A stretch of 64,000 bases of DNA from Rotaria socialis (lineage: Eukaryota; Rotifera; Eurotatoria; Philodinida; Philodinidae): positions 149,470 to 213,469 of the forward strand of contig CAJNYU010001792.1 of NCBI GenBank assembly GCA_905331475.1, written 5' to 3'. Below the pieces are notes generated by a model. It ran no database searches. It was not told the origin of the DNA and was given only the letters and a program-made list of their open reading frames with translations. This document shows positions 35,866 through 50,707 of the stretch, piece by piece; within the stretch, counting starts at the first letter, position 1, and the number at the start of each line of letters is the position of its first letter. The position numbers and the translations under genes were made by a program.

Positions 35866-38322
35866 AAAATCAAAATTACGTCAAGATAAATATTATGAAA
35901 ATAATTGTTTTGTCATGTGTTCTTTTTTTTATATTGTCAATTGATGAGAGAAGAATTCTGCTAATGATAAATTGCTTTTTTGAGTCAATACCAATATGTA
36001 AAATATACAGACTCAAATGAGCTATGAAACATCCTGAAAATGATTTCTATCCTTTGTTTATTGTTATGAACATATTGTATTGTAACGGTAAGATTTCAAT
36101 AAACCTTATTTTTCCCAGTGTAAAGACACAAAAAATTCTTTTTTTTTAAATTTGAGCTTAGAAGAGATAGATCTGTTGTCTCTAAGATTTTCAAATACTC
36201 TCATCACTTATTATCCTCAAATATGAATGCTTGAACAATAGGATACTTATATCTTGAGAAGATAGGATTGATACGAATATCAAACAAAAAGGAATGTCAG
36301 TTGTGTTTTTGTGACAAAAAGATTAAGATTGATTTAAAAAGAATAATGAAAATTTCCTCTATACCCTAGAGCACTGATCATTTTCAATGGGTTCATAGGT
36401 CATGTAATTCTGTACGGTAGAAGTCGTCACGACTTAACAATGATTAATTCACTGAAAGATGTTTCCCTGTGAGTTCGTTCGCTCGTTTTTTTTCTCTTGT
36501 ACTAATAATTTAATCTTATTCATTATGTATAGAAAGAAAACAAGGCATTATACGTGTCGATAAATATGCGTGCGTGATGTGTTAATAATCAACGAAAAAA
36601 ATGCTTCTCATTCATTGTATCTAAAGATAAATGATTACTTTTTAGGATTGATGTGTCTGTTTTTAACAATATGACAGCGAAAAACAAATTTACGAAATAG
36701 TATTCAAACAATATTTATATCATATTGCTATGCCGGAAAAGCCATGGTTTCTATTTCGTATATTTTATAATATCAACAAACATATAGACATGAAGTAATT
36801 GAAGATTGCGAGTGTTCTTGTTAATGAATAGAATACCACCAAATACAAGTTGCTGATACAACAAGAGTAAGAGTCAACAAGTTACCCTTAGTTGAGACAT
36901 GGCTAATTAATTGTCGACTAGATTTATAATCGATGATAACAAGTTCATCGAACAACTAAATAATAGAGTCTGATGATCCCGTAAACAACAACTTTAACAT
37001 TGTATTGAATTTTCTTCCTATTTGATAATTTCAAAACGAACCAATAGGATAACTCGGTTATTATTAAGGTCACAAGAACTGTCTCAAGACAAAATTCATG
37101 TGACAGATACTAAATTAATGATTCATGTCTTTGGAGGAAAGACTTATCGGCTAATTATTTCTCGAGGTTGTACTTATCGGTAAAATATCATTGCAAAAAG
37201 CTTAGGATCATCATTTGGGATAATTCTCTAATTGATTACTTTTCAATTTCATAGGAAAAATGAAGCAGCTGTATGTATAATCGGATTCATTTTTACTCTT
37301 CAATATGAGTATTGAGTTATGTCTCAAGATAATTCGGATATGTTTTATAATGCTACGAAGCGAATGATCAATAATTTATCAGTATTGAAATATTCACTGA
37401 ACGCTAAGGGATCAATATTTTATTCCGTAAGTATATTTACACCATTTTCACTCAGGATCTGTCTTGAATAATAAATATTCGACACGATCGTAGTGACTTT
37501 CACTCTCTTCGAGAGGATTAACTTTCCATCGCCAACATAAACGTCTAGTAATAATCCTTAACTAAGAACAAAATGGACTGATGTAATAATCGTTCGATAA
37601 CAGTGCCTTGCCACTTGACTTTTTATGTACTCATCGATATCTTGAAGCACTTTGTACTACTTGATTTTTCTTCAAAAGAAAAATTCTAATCTTTTCGATT
37701 ATAACATTCAACGTATGAGAATTCTTCATCGATATCAGTACTAATAGTTGTTGATTTAAAACGTGCTTCTATTAGATCAACAAGAAATCTTGCATTCAGT
37801 TACAAAAGAAAATATAATCCTACTTATGACTGTTTTTACTGTCTGATCCTTCGAAAATATAAATCACTAACGTCTATTCAAAGCTAATGAATACAACATC
37901 ATTTATCATATCTTAGATTTAATAAATTGTATTTTTTTCTTGTTAAATTATTTTTCTCATTAGCATATAAAAAGAAAACACATTGACACATACAAAAAAA
38001 AATTCAGCTATCACGATCTTTCGTAATTATTATTTTTCTTTTTGTTAATCTCATCTCGAATGTACGTATGTTTGAACAAGAAAATATTGAAAAAAAAGAA
38101 AAGAAAAGAAAACACAAACAAAAATTTTTTTTCCTAAAAACAAAAGAACCAACAAGAACAACAAATTATACAATTAAACATAAAGTTTATAGATTATTTT
38201 ATATACAATCTGAGATCACCAGAAAGAAAAATCATATAGACGAGCATTTGTTTTTATTTCTGTCGATAGACTAGAGATCACTGTTGTCGATATTTAAAGA
38301 GAATCAAGTTTATTTTTCCCTT
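35866..38322. other. intergenic, no gene seen
   Basis: 2.4 kb of AT-rich sequence between convergent genes. A polar frame at 38068-38274 is low-complexity Lys-rich sequence. Nothing else was identified. Confidence 0.4.
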
Positions 38323-41300
38323 TTACACAAGATAGCCTTCACCAGGCAACAATGATTTCGATGATATCAATACCAATTGCGATCGTACATGTTTTAATGA
38401 ATCTAATAAACGAGTTTGTTCATCAAGTGTTATACTATTTCCAATAATATCATGCAAATCTGATTGGTTAAAATGGCATATCTGTGATAGGTTCGTATAA
38501 CCAGCACTCATAAATAATCGTATTAAACGATCGAGTTGTAAATTATGAAGCCAGTCTATGATAGATGTTACTTGAGCAAAATTAGGCTGATCGGGATGAT
38601 TGACGAAAACGAATCTGTAAAAAGCAAAAAGAGTCAATCGTTGAAATCGAATCAAAACAAACAATTTCGTTTTCTACCGTTGTTTTGCTAGTGAAAGAAG
38701 TCGACTAGGTACTTGAATAAATTGCGTTAATTGTTGAACGATATCTGTAAATTTTGGTCGTTCCAAATATTCTTCATTCCAACAGATAAGCATTAACTTG
38801 TATAATACATCAGGACAACCCTAAATATAGATGTCAATTTATATAATGATGTCGTTTGCTCAAGTAGGAGTACAAACCATGGGTGGTGGAAGACGATAGG
38901 AATTTTTAATTGCTTTAATCACATCTTGATTTGACCAATTCCAAAAAGGTCTTTCACCAAATGAAACAACTTCCCAACATAATACACCGAAGCTCCACAC
39001 ATCGGATGCCGACGTAAATTTACGATAATCAATGGCTTCAATGGCTGTCCAACGTATTGGAATCTTACCACCTTTTGTAGTATAACTATCACCATCATCG
39101 ATTTCACGACTTAAACCAAAATCAGCTACTTTACATATGAGATCTTTATTTACAAGAATATTTCGTGCTGCTAAATCCTATTCAAGTAAAAGATACAATA
39201 TTAAAAACAAAACAAAAAATTCTTTTCAATTCAATTTACTCGATGAACATATTTCATATCTGATAGATATTTCATGCCAGATGCAATACCACGTAACATA
39301 CGTGTTAACTGCAATGCATCAAGACATTTATTTCCTTCATTTGCCTAAATATAAATATTTTTCGTTTTTTTTGTTTAGCAGCTTTTTATTTTTTATTTAC
39401 TCGAAGATATGCATCTAATGAACCATTTTCCATATATTCAGTTACAATCATAATAGGATGATGTTTTGTTACAACACCTTCCAAGTAAATAACATTTTCA
39501 TCGTCAAATTGTCCCATTATGCTAGCTTCAGATAAGAAATCTAAACGAGTTTTTTCTATTGCGCCTTGTTTTAATGTTTTTATTGCAACTGGTACATCTT
39601 TCATCATATTTGGTTTACGCAGTTTGCCTCGACAGACATCACCGAATTCGCCTTTTAATAGAAGAAGAAAAAAAACAACTAAGATAGATGGATGGATGCA
39701 TAGATTATGATGATGCAAGTGACACATATTATCTTGAATGTTCGATCCTTTTGTTCGTCTCCATCCAATGATCTATGGCGTGATGATAGTCTCTCAACAG
39801 CCGTCTTTTCTCATCAATTAAATGAATTTACGTAAGTCCTACAGCAAAGGAAGCAGAAGCAATTCATGTTGATTGACCGAATGCACATCAATAAGAGGTT
39901 TCGCCTTTTTCTTTTTATTCTTTTCTCTGTTCCGGGTCATCCCTTATTCTCATATGTGAACGATGGAAATAAAATAAAATAATAAGAAAGAACAACCATT
40001 TTACGTAATATTAACTTCAAGATTAATAAGTAACACGCAAGCATATCCGATTTTAATTATAGACACTTACCACCGCCGATGACTGATTCAATAACTATTA
40101 AATTAGGATCCAATTCACGTGCAAAATCTCTTACAGCTTTTGTTGGATCTTCATACTAAAAAGATCGTATAATAAAATATACATTCGATACACGAATCAT
40201 ATTAATACGAACTGTATGAGGATCGATGTATGTTTTCGATGTTGTTGGAATCGGAGGCCATAATGGTGCTGACCCTACAAATGTATACATACATTTATAG
40301 ATATAAATGAAAAATATGATAGGAAAATGTCTGTTCTTTTTATCGTAGTAACAGACCAAATTTAGAAAACTCAATCATTCAATCAATCTTGTTGCCTTCT
40401 AGTAAAATGTCAAGGTCAAGAAATACAAGGCAAATATCTAATGATTAATCAGGCAGTTCGATCATACAAGCACCCACACGCACACAGACATAAGCACTTA
40501 CAGCCAGAATTGAAGAATGCATCGGGCCCATAATGACCACTCACTAGAAATAAGAAGATGATAAGCATATTAAAAAGAAATGTAAAGTCTACGAAGCAAG
40601 ATGATAGAAGCATAAGTTAAAGATGCAAGCTAGAAAATAATGAGACCAATAATTTACATTGCGTTATCGTTTGATTTGTTGGATTACTTGAATAGCGTAA
40701 CATCATAGGTCGATAGCCACCTGTAAGAACTATGATCCCACTTACTCGTTAAATACACACAAGTATGATAAAAGAGAAAAGCTCTATACAAACCTTGTCG
40801 TTTTTGATAGTCTAATGATTCACAATCACTTGCTGTTTTCAATCGACATGTTCGTCTTCTACAGAAACAAAATTTAAAATAGGAAAATTTAATTTAAGAA
40901 ACAAAAATGTGTTTTTTTTATCTCTTACTTTTTCGAATAAATAAATGCTAAAATAATAACTGTAATAAGTAATAGAAGAATAATAAATGGTCCAATAAGA
41001 AGTATGGTTTTGTTTTCAACAAATTTGGTTGTAACATCAGTTAATTTCGTATTTGCTAAATATTGTTCATCGACTAATAGTGAACTTACAGAAAGTGATT
41101 TCTCTTGTGTATATAAACTCCAACCAAAACGTGTATGACCACGTAGTTGAAATTTATAATTATCCGATTGTGTTATCAATGTAAAATTATTGAATAGAAG
41201 TGTTCGAAGAAATTTTCTATTATCATCATTTAATGGCCAATAACGTATTTGATATTGATCAAAATCATTCGATGACCATGATATTATTATTGTATTCAAT

Positions 41301-43685
41301 GATATTCGTCGAATATTTATATCACGAATTAATTTTGGTACTATGATAAAAACAAAATTAGAAAGATAATAGCAAGTTTTTTTTTTTGTTCTTAATACTT
41401 GGTCGTTTTGTTGTAAATGATAAATCAACTGATTTACTTAATAAATGTGTAGATAGATGTTCAGCATAGAGTTCAATATTATAATTTGTATCAGCATCAA
41501 GACCCAACATTTGTACACTAAAATAAAGATTTTTATGTTTTAAAACAAAAAATAAAAAATAAAATAAGAAAGAAATAATTTATCTGCGATAAATACCTTG
41601 AACCATTAATAAATGTACGATTTGGTTGATACGATATGTAAGATTCACAAGGTATAAGTCGACCTTCGACTAAACGATTACATTCTATACGATAAACAAT
41701 ATCATTTGCATTGTCTATTGATCGTTTCCAAGATATTTTAATTGATGCTTGATCAATATCATCGACTGTTACATTTTGTGGTTCGATAGGACTTCCTATG
41801 AATAAATATTGAATAAGAAAGATGATTTATTAATGATATGAGATTATTTACCAAAGCAAGGTGAATTGGATAATGATGCATTAAGACGAAAGAAGCCATC
41901 ATTACATATACACGACGATGCACCTTTATCTTTTGTATGACTATTCAATGGACAACGTTCACATCGATAATTATTACTAATAGTTGATTTAAAAGTGCCA
42001 ATTGAACACGCTTCAAAAAAGAAACAAAAAAGAAATACTTTTTTTTTCTTTTGATTTCCTGCGTGTCTTTATGAGGCGTAAAAAAAGTGGATACCATCTG
42101 CCGCTGCTTTTTTTTCTCGTTTAAGTACATGTATATGTTCATAAATACTCTTATATCCATTCTTTCTCTTGTCTAATGTTGCAATGATTACAGTTAAAAT
42201 GGATACTTTTTTTTTTGGTTGTATGTGTCCGTCTCTCCCAGATGGTGTGAGTTGACAAGCTCGTTAGACCGTATGCATATCAATGGATGAGGGCGGATGA
42301 AAAGGTGTGCGACAGGTGAATGAATGTAGACTGTTTCCATTCTACTGTAAAATGAGGAAAAAAGAAACGAGGGACAGTAGTAGTAGTAGTAGTAGTCAAA
42401 GTTAATTATATGGATTGAGAATAGAATGACAATGTTCATGCATGCATGGAATTAGAAAGAAGGTCACCTGAACACATACATATATATATATGTACGTATA
42501 TGTGCTAGCCTCAAGGGTAAATGAGACATGTTATTTAGACAAATTTCAACTACGTATTATATCGAACTATACTCATCGATGGCATGACTTGAATGAAGCT
42601 AATTTGATAGAATCTCGAACAAGTTATGTATCATTCCTATGTACTTACCCTTGCAAATGGCACGAGATAGAAGACCATTATTCTTATTATCAATAAGAAG
42701 CTCATACCCATCTTGACAATGACAACTATCACGCAATGATGTTTCTTGAAAAGCCCATTCGCCTTAAGAGAGCAATTCGATTAGTTGTTAAAACAATGAA
42801 TAAAACTCAAAATTTAATTCTTTACCATTTCCTTTACAGAAACCTAGTGGTTTCTGGACTGGTTTAGAATTAATTGTACATATGCCATGACGTTCGACAA
42901 TATCAGTTAAATGTGCGCCTGTAGGAGTTTCTGGGAAAAGTACAAGACCAATACTTGTATCTTGACATAGACGATAAAAAATTTTAACATATAATAATGA
43001 TACACATGCGCCTTGATCACGAAATGCGATATAGAAACCATTTTTATTTACAGATATGCCACGAGTTTTAACATTAACTGTTAGATTATTTCCGCTTGAT
43101 GCCGATGATTGACTACCATAATTGTTTGATGTAAAACGATTTCCAGCAATAACATCAACTAATTTATAGGATGACCATAATAGATCATTATCTTCATAAT
43201 CACTTTCGTGTATATAGAGTTCAAATGTTTCACGACACGAACGTATTTCATTTGGCGTTTGAAATGTTGAACAGTCTCGAATAGAAAAGCCGAGTTCAAT
43301 TTCAATACGTTGAGCTTGTTGACGTTTAAAGTAAGGTGAGCGTAACCAATTATCCACATGACGTTCGGATGTTATGTCACATACATATTGTGTACGCCAT
43401 AATGTGGATGTTGATGGTGATAATAAAAGTGTTGGAAATAATTTAGCTTCGAAACTTAGTTCACCCCAGCCATCGTTTAGATTTCCATTATTGGATGTTT
43501 TATCCCAATTAAGATAATCACGAGCTTCTCGTGTATCTAATAGGACAACTACATCAGAGACACAAAAGAAAAGTAATTAATCAGTGTGTTTATTTGTATA
43601 TCTTAATTTTACCTTCTTTTGTTGCTTGTACAAAGGAATCATAAATAAAGCAAATTAACATAAAAAAACATAATTTCATAATCAT
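38323..43685 (-). CDS. Eph: Eph receptor tyrosine kinase
   Basis: Cell-surface receptor for ephrins. About 16 exons. In order: signal peptide ([13 protein letters not shown]); ligand-binding domain ([13 protein letters not shown] to [16 protein letters not shown]); Cys-rich region ([30 protein letters not shown]); two fibronectin type III repeats ([10 protein letters not shown].., [16 protein letters not shown].., IIISWSS); a membrane helix ([20 protein letters not shown]); a juxtamembrane segment with the two conserved tyrosines ([16 protein letters not shown]); and a kinase domain with [38 protein letters not shown] and TAIEAI. All catalytic residues are present, so it should be active. A C-terminal SAM domain follows ([11 protein letters not shown] to [12 protein letters not shown]), and the protein ends GYLV, a possible PDZ ligand. 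HR|DLAARN spans an intron. Architecture and order match the family in full. The ATG at 43685 is chosen; another lies three codons on. Confidence 0.96.
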
Positions 43686-46034
43686 TGTCGTATATCAAAA
43701 CTTGACAATTGTCGTAATCTTTCAATAAGCATCAACTATTGCTTATACATACAGTTGGCAGATGAGAGGAAGAGAAACTATAAAACAGAAGAGAAGAAAA
43801 AATATATAAAAGAATGACTGGTAATGTGCGTTCTCTTTCTCCCTAGCTCTCTCTCTCTCTCTATGCTATACTGATTTCTGAGCTTTCTTTTTTTTCTTCT
43901 CCCTATACATTTCGCGATGCCATAGAATAGACATCATCGAATATCCTTTCTCTTTCTTTTCTCTTCGATGTGAGCAACAAACACAGCATCTATAGAAAAA
44001 ATAAAAGAAAGAAAAGAAAGACAGACAAGCACAGAAGCTGACCGCCGCCCGAGTGCACATACACGCACACACATACATATATATGTACATATGTGGAGTG
44101 TGCACGAAAGAAATGACGACTGTCATATTTCCGATAATGTAGCTCGATGTTCATATTATTATTGTAGAATGTAAATAACTCTACGCATACACACAGTAAC
44201 TTATATGTCAAAAGAAAAAGAAGTCTATTGTAGTATATAAAAAAAGAAGAAGAAAAACAAGATATACTATTTTATTTCTCTATTAACCTTTCTAATGAGT
44301 TCTCAGACAATGATTTTAACAGTTAACTTTAAAAGAAATTGTTCATGCAATTCACCGGTACTACCATAAAAAGGAAAAATAACATCTAGTACAATGTTAT
44401 TATCACATTATTTGCCTCAATCTACTCCATAAAAACACATTTCTATATACTATTACACAATATGAATAAAAAATAATAATGACGGTTAGCGTAATTTTAT
44501 TTCACACACGATCGCATTTGTCAGTGTGATGTCGGCAAAACGCAACAATAGGCGTCGAGGTCATTCACGCCATTGGACGCAACATTTTTTTCTTCAGCAC
44601 TCTCACATACACATTTATCAATTAGGTTTTCTGCATTTTTAAATTTTCTCCCTTTTTTTCTTTATTTTCTAGTAAATACTTTCACACGCACGCACAGAAG
44701 AGATTTTTATTTATTACTTATAAGTACGCAGTAAAGTCGCTTTCTTTAGTTTTTTGCTTTGTTTTGTCATCACATATAATCATGATGATAGGTTCTTTGC
44801 GGTTTTTTTCCTATCATTCTCATAGTAGAGAGAAAATATTTTGTATCGATGGGAACGAAAAATGATCTAACTTATCCATTCAGTGAGATATATAAGGATG
44901 CGAAGACAGATCTTTTCTTTTGTTACCAATAATGACGAGGCAAGCGATTACGGCACGATCATCCTCAAGAGAGAATCAATTTTCGATCTGCATAAACGAG
45001 ATGTTGATTGAACAATAGATGATGAAGACGGAGAGAAAAAAAGGAACTCAGAGACAGGAACGAGTAATAAAGAGTATGAGTCTTCAATAGAGTTCTGCTT
45101 AATATATATATATATATGTATGGTAATGCAAGGCAGAAGAAAAATACGCTCAATTACTTTTTGTTCTGTATATAACAATTACCTTCGTTAAGATGTGAGT
45201 GAGCAAACAATTGTCATGTACGGATTTTTTAATTGTTGTTGTCGTTGTTGTCATCGATCACGGTTGCTTACATAACTCTCTCTCTCTCTTTACTTATCCA
45301 ACGGATATAGTAGAGAATGCGATAACATGAGTAGTACATCTGTTCTTTCGTTTGTTGATGAACTTCGTTCGAATCGATAAAGCGAATGAAGAAATATCTT
45401 GACTTCAACTCTTTCTATTTAAATAATTTAACATGGTCACTTGTTCATTCACATACATCTATATACGAACGCATAAATATTTAAAAACTCTATTATCAAT
45501 CGATGTCTAATCATCTTGTTATGATGCCAATAGCATACGAAATAGAACTTTCTAATTCACTCATTTTATGTTGTTCGTCGGCAGCCATCTGGCTCATTCA
45601 CACAGCATGTATTAATGTTGACAACAGCGTCTAACTGATTAGTCTTACTGCTGTGTATAATTCTCACCGCGACAACTATTAACAATGATTGAACTTCCGA
45701 CTTCTACAGTGATAATAATATAGACAAGAAAATGATGAACATTACTCTCTCTCTCTCTCTCTCTCTTCTTCATTCTCAATAGGGAGTACTTATTTTCAAA
45801 AATAACACTCTTGATACCTTTGAAAAATTACTATAACGTGAATATTGGCCTGTTCGATTGATTAAACATATAAGTATCTTTTTTTCTTTTAATGAATAGA
45901 GTGCGAAAATGGAAGGAAGCCTAATGTTTCTCTTTTACATATTAAGGTAAATACAGGAGGAGATGCAAATGTTTGCTAGATATAGCGGTATGATTGTTCG
46001 AATCACGTTGGATATACATTCAAACGAAATAGCT

Positions 46035-46067
<33 letters not shown>

Positions 46068-49000
46068 GCTATATACAAGGTCAAACAATAACAGACTCGA
46101 CCAAGTGCAAACTTTGATGATGAATAAACAGAACCGAACAAACGAAAAAGATTTTCTAATCATAAAATAAAATTTCTTAATCAAGGTCATTAAATTCATA
46201 TGGATGCTTAGATGTTTTTTTTCTCTAAATTTTTTTCCTACGTGCCATAGTGCACTTCCCAACGTTTTTTTTCCCTTACCGGTTTCGTTTCAATTGATCG
46301 ATTGCGTTTGCGTTCGATGCGACGATGTGAAAATGAAGTGCTCATGCATAGAGCAAGTCGGATGTCAATGCAAGTAACTACTTCAATAGAGTTTTGCTTT
46401 GTGTCCTCGCTTTTTCTATCTACAAATTTGATGTTGAACAGAGATAAAACAAAACAAAACAAAAAAAAGGAGAAGAAGAAGAAGAAGAAAGAAAAGATGT
46501 GAGTGGAGTATCTTTCTTTTGTGTTTGTTTATACATATGCATTATCTTTTTCTCAATGCGGATGCACCTTTTCAAATCAATCTATGCATGCACACGTATA
46601 AAGATATAGAGTAACAAACATGATCATTATACGTGCACACTCTATGTGTCAAAATTACCATATTTATTTCGTTTGGTCTAGTCATTATCTTCTTTGATCT
46701 TATTCAATGCTTCAGTTTCTTTTCTATTTATTGATTCTAGTACGTTGAATATCGGAATTATTAGTGATAAGTCATTTAATCTTTAGTTTCTAAATGAACT
46801 ACTCGATTAAACATATCGATCGCGCATTCATATGAACAAAAAATCCTTCAGTTTTGCACGCAATAAAACGATAAAACAACACCTTTCGCGACATATCAGG
46901 CATGCTTGCATTACAATCTAGCGATAGATCAACATGCAGACAAAAGATCGAAGCACAAAAAAGGAAGAAGTGACTATCAATACACGTATAAATCAAAAAT
47001 TTGACCTTGAATACATACCTTTAATACCTATTTTTCTTTACTAATAAGTTGCAACTAGATTCCATTTGTAACCCCGAAAAAAAGCAAAGAATCTGATATC
47101 ATACAGCAGTTGCTTATTTGCTTGTTCTTTATATAACTTCTTAGTTTCTTTTTTTTGCTCTTTATGTAAGCTGCGATTGTGAATGCAAAAAAAAAGAGAG
47201 AACGACAACATCACTAGTGTATACATATATCTACATATACATATTTTTTTTCAAAGGTCATATCATCTGTGATGGATGACAGCTTAGCTTCTGTTAAGGT
47301 TTTCTTCTCGGTTAGATTGTCAAATATTTTCTATCATTTATCGAGCTTGAAACAATGAATAGTAGTAACGATAACTGAAGGGAAGCAGGTGGAACTTATC
47401 ATTTCAACACACATATGAATAAGTCACACTCGATTAAGATCGAAGCAAAGAGTTGAACTGTATACTCACTTGCCACTAGTCAATTCTGTCATATTGGGAT
47501 TCACACTTGAATGGGGAGAAAAAAAAACTAATTAATACTATCAAATTGAAAAGTCAAGATGATGATTATCAGTTTTTGGGAAGCGCCAATCGATCGATCG
47601 ATCGATCTATCTAGTTCAACAGCAAAAAGCCATTAGCAATCAATGAATCTCTATAAAAACGTTAGTGTAAATTGAGACTATCACTCTATACATATGTATA
47701 CACATTTTTATTTTTGTTCTGCATTATTCACTAAAAATATAATGCGTGACTTTCTCAAAGTTTAGGAGCTCTTCTTTTTCCACATATGTACGTATATTAT
47801 TTTTTAAAAGGCATGCAGACATGAAACCTTGCCAAGATTATAATACAGTCTCACTGCCGATTTTCTTTTCGTACATCAGCGAGAATATATATATGTACGT
47901 TGAAGATCGTATTTTAATCAAATACAAGCAGAGCAAGAAAGAAGAACGGCAGACACATCGTCCATGACTCGCACTGAAGCAAGGCTCTTCAAGCATCGAC
48001 GATGACAACTCGATGAAAAGATAACAATAACATATTTAATCGTTGCTTGCTATTGTTTCTTGTGGTCAATGTTGTCTTTTTAGCCGTTTTTATAGACAGA
48101 CATGCGTACTTGTAATGACATACATATATTCGAGCATGCTGATGATTGTATAGCAAAATCAAGTAGATTGAATAGAGTGTTCATTTCTTTATCATTAGTA
48201 TGAAGCAATAAAAAGAAAACGGGATAAAAAGGTCAAGCAAATGTATCGCCATCATATAGAAATTGTATTTTTAAAGGAACAGATGAATTAAGACATTAAT
48301 GGAAAGTGGCTTGTTGATTAGGAAAAAAAATTAAAAAAAAAAAAGAAGAAGGAAAACGATGAGCATTCACATTTTAACTCTCTTGTGAAAAGATGATCAA
48401 TTTAGACTTCTTTCTATTTTATGCTGATTTTGCCGACGCCATATGACATCGATAGGCAACATAGAGTTAAGAGAATTCAACCGCAAATTGTTTATGTGAG
48501 AATTGAAAATAACAATCAATATCAATCGAACAAAGATATTGCTTGCTTACTCTATTTCTATTTGTCCGGCGGCAATATCAATAAATAAATGTCTTTTATA
48601 TACATCTGAAGGGAATGAATCGGAGGCGGGCGAAATCGAAGGAAATAAAACGAACAAAATGATGAGACTATATCGTTAATTTACTGTATGAAAATAATAA
48701 TGATAGCAGTTAGATTTTGTCGGCATCTAAGATGTTGTATAAACATGAATAGTTTTTTAGTAAGTCTGGAAATGATTCTAGACGAAAAACATTATGGAAA
48801 AGTTTTATTGATTGAGGCATTAGAAATATGATGCATAATAACTTCAACAGATGTTAAACAAACAAAATACAAAACTTATTGTCACAAAAATCTAATGACA
48901 AATAGTTATTATAAATCAACCAAATAGACACAACAACAATAACAGGACAAAGAAAAAGGGAAAAATGTAAAGAACTTATCAAAAGGATAGAATGACCCTA

Positions 49001-50707
49001 AAGCTATTTTCCTATTTATAAGACAGTTAATATATATGATAACGATGATATAAGATTTACGGTATTTGTGTTTATACGTGACACAAGACCGATGAAATGT
49101 TTATATACAACAGAAGGAACAAAACGATGATCGTTACATCAATCAATTATGTTGTCCGACCAGAAAATCTTCTGTCATTCTCATGAGAACAGTTTTTCTT
49201 GCGAATCTTTTTTTATGCCAATAAAATAAATCGATTTAAGTCATATTCAAGATTTGACAATTTTCATTTGTTCTATAATAAAAACAAAAATGTATGAAAT
49301 CATCAGATATCGAAGACAAAAACAAAGGTGTCTTATTGATCTCATCTTTAATTCAATACATTATTGTAACAAGGAGTGTAGCGTACAATTAACACCTGCT
49401 TAGCCTTTCAATTTTTATTTCAATACGTCCAAGTGTAAAATCGAGTGTCTCCACTCATAGTGGAAATATCTTAACAGATATTTATCAAGTGGTTGGTAGA
49501 AGAGAAAGGAAAAGGATTATTCTAATTTCTAAAGGTAGTTTAAGTGGAACAGAATATTATTGCCACTGCTGCTGTTGTTGTTATTGATTTGTGATGAATG
49601 AAATACTTGAGATGTTTATTTTTAGAAATAAACTGAATTCTATTGAAGTAAATGTCTTTATTTGTAACGAATCAAAATACTTTGGTTATTGATAAGTGAT
49701 ATGTAATAACAATTTACTTGCAGGACTTTCTTTTTAACGAGTATTCATTTTCATATATATATATATATGTCTAAAGATTCTTTCAATAAAAGCCAATATT
49801 TCCCACGAGAAAAGATTGACACTTGCAACAAGAAAAAGAGATTGAAATACCATTGCCGATGTTTCATACCGTATTCTTTTATTTTTTCACTTTTTGTCTC
49901 GAAGGGGTACTATACTATACTTTGAAATGAGTATGCACTTAGTGTCAAAAAAATAATCGCTATTTCTCAATCACATGTGATTTCATTGTTTCGTCAATAA
50001 ATTCTCTAACGTAAAAGAATTTGTATTAGAAAAAAAATCATTCAATGGTTCATAAGACAGTGATAGAAAAATATTTATCTAATAGTAAAGAACATTATTT
50101 TTTATATCGGTTCATTAAATCAACAATCGGTTGTTTTCGAAAAATAAACTTTTTATAGCTTAGAGGCTTATTCATTTGATTGTCAACTTGATTCATCGTC
50201 GCTGTGTTGAACGTATGATTTGTTTGGAATTCATCAATCACAAGACTGATGTCTCGAGTAGAAATGATTAGATTTCTATCAAATAAAAGGTGCTGATCGT
50301 TCAGTTCAGAACGTTTTTTTTAGGTATATTGGATAATTTTATCATTTTTCGAGTTCAAATTTTACAATAGCTCAGCAATAGAATGTGTCTATGGAGTCAG
50401 AAGTTTGATCCATTAGTAGATACCTAAAAAATGTCATTTTGCTTCAATCTTTTAGTTATGTAAGTACTTAGTTGTTCATCGATATGTAATCGGAATATTT
50501 TTATTATTATTCGAGCTGTTTTTGCACTAAATGATCCCCAAAACATAAGAAGCACTTTTATTATTTGTTTTTGTTAAAATAAGCTTAAAGAAACAAGATA
50601 AAAATTGTACTACTAGTTGCTAGAATGAATTCATACGATGAAGCATAACTTTGATATATTTAGCACCAGATGGTCCAAAAATAAAAATATTGAATTTAAT
50701 TATGTTT
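43686..50707. other. 7-kb gene-poor region
   Basis: No supportable coding region. Frames here (for example 43866-44211, 44948-45178, 46238-46502) are driven by TA, CT or poly-purine simple sequence. Given that it lies upstream of the Eph receptor, it may hold that gene's regulatory DNA, but no specific element was recognised. No tRNA-like fold was noticed. Confidence 0.45.

Noticed and set aside
45365-45385. GTTCGAATC-like string as a tRNA T-loop
   Set aside because: No acceptor stem or D- and anticodon arms around it.
44948-46502. Several short frames upstream of the Eph gene
   Set aside because: Simple-repeat translations, no splice-supported continuation and no domain.
47586-47606. ATCGATCG run as a binding-site cluster
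   Set aside because: A plain tetranucleotide microsatellite.
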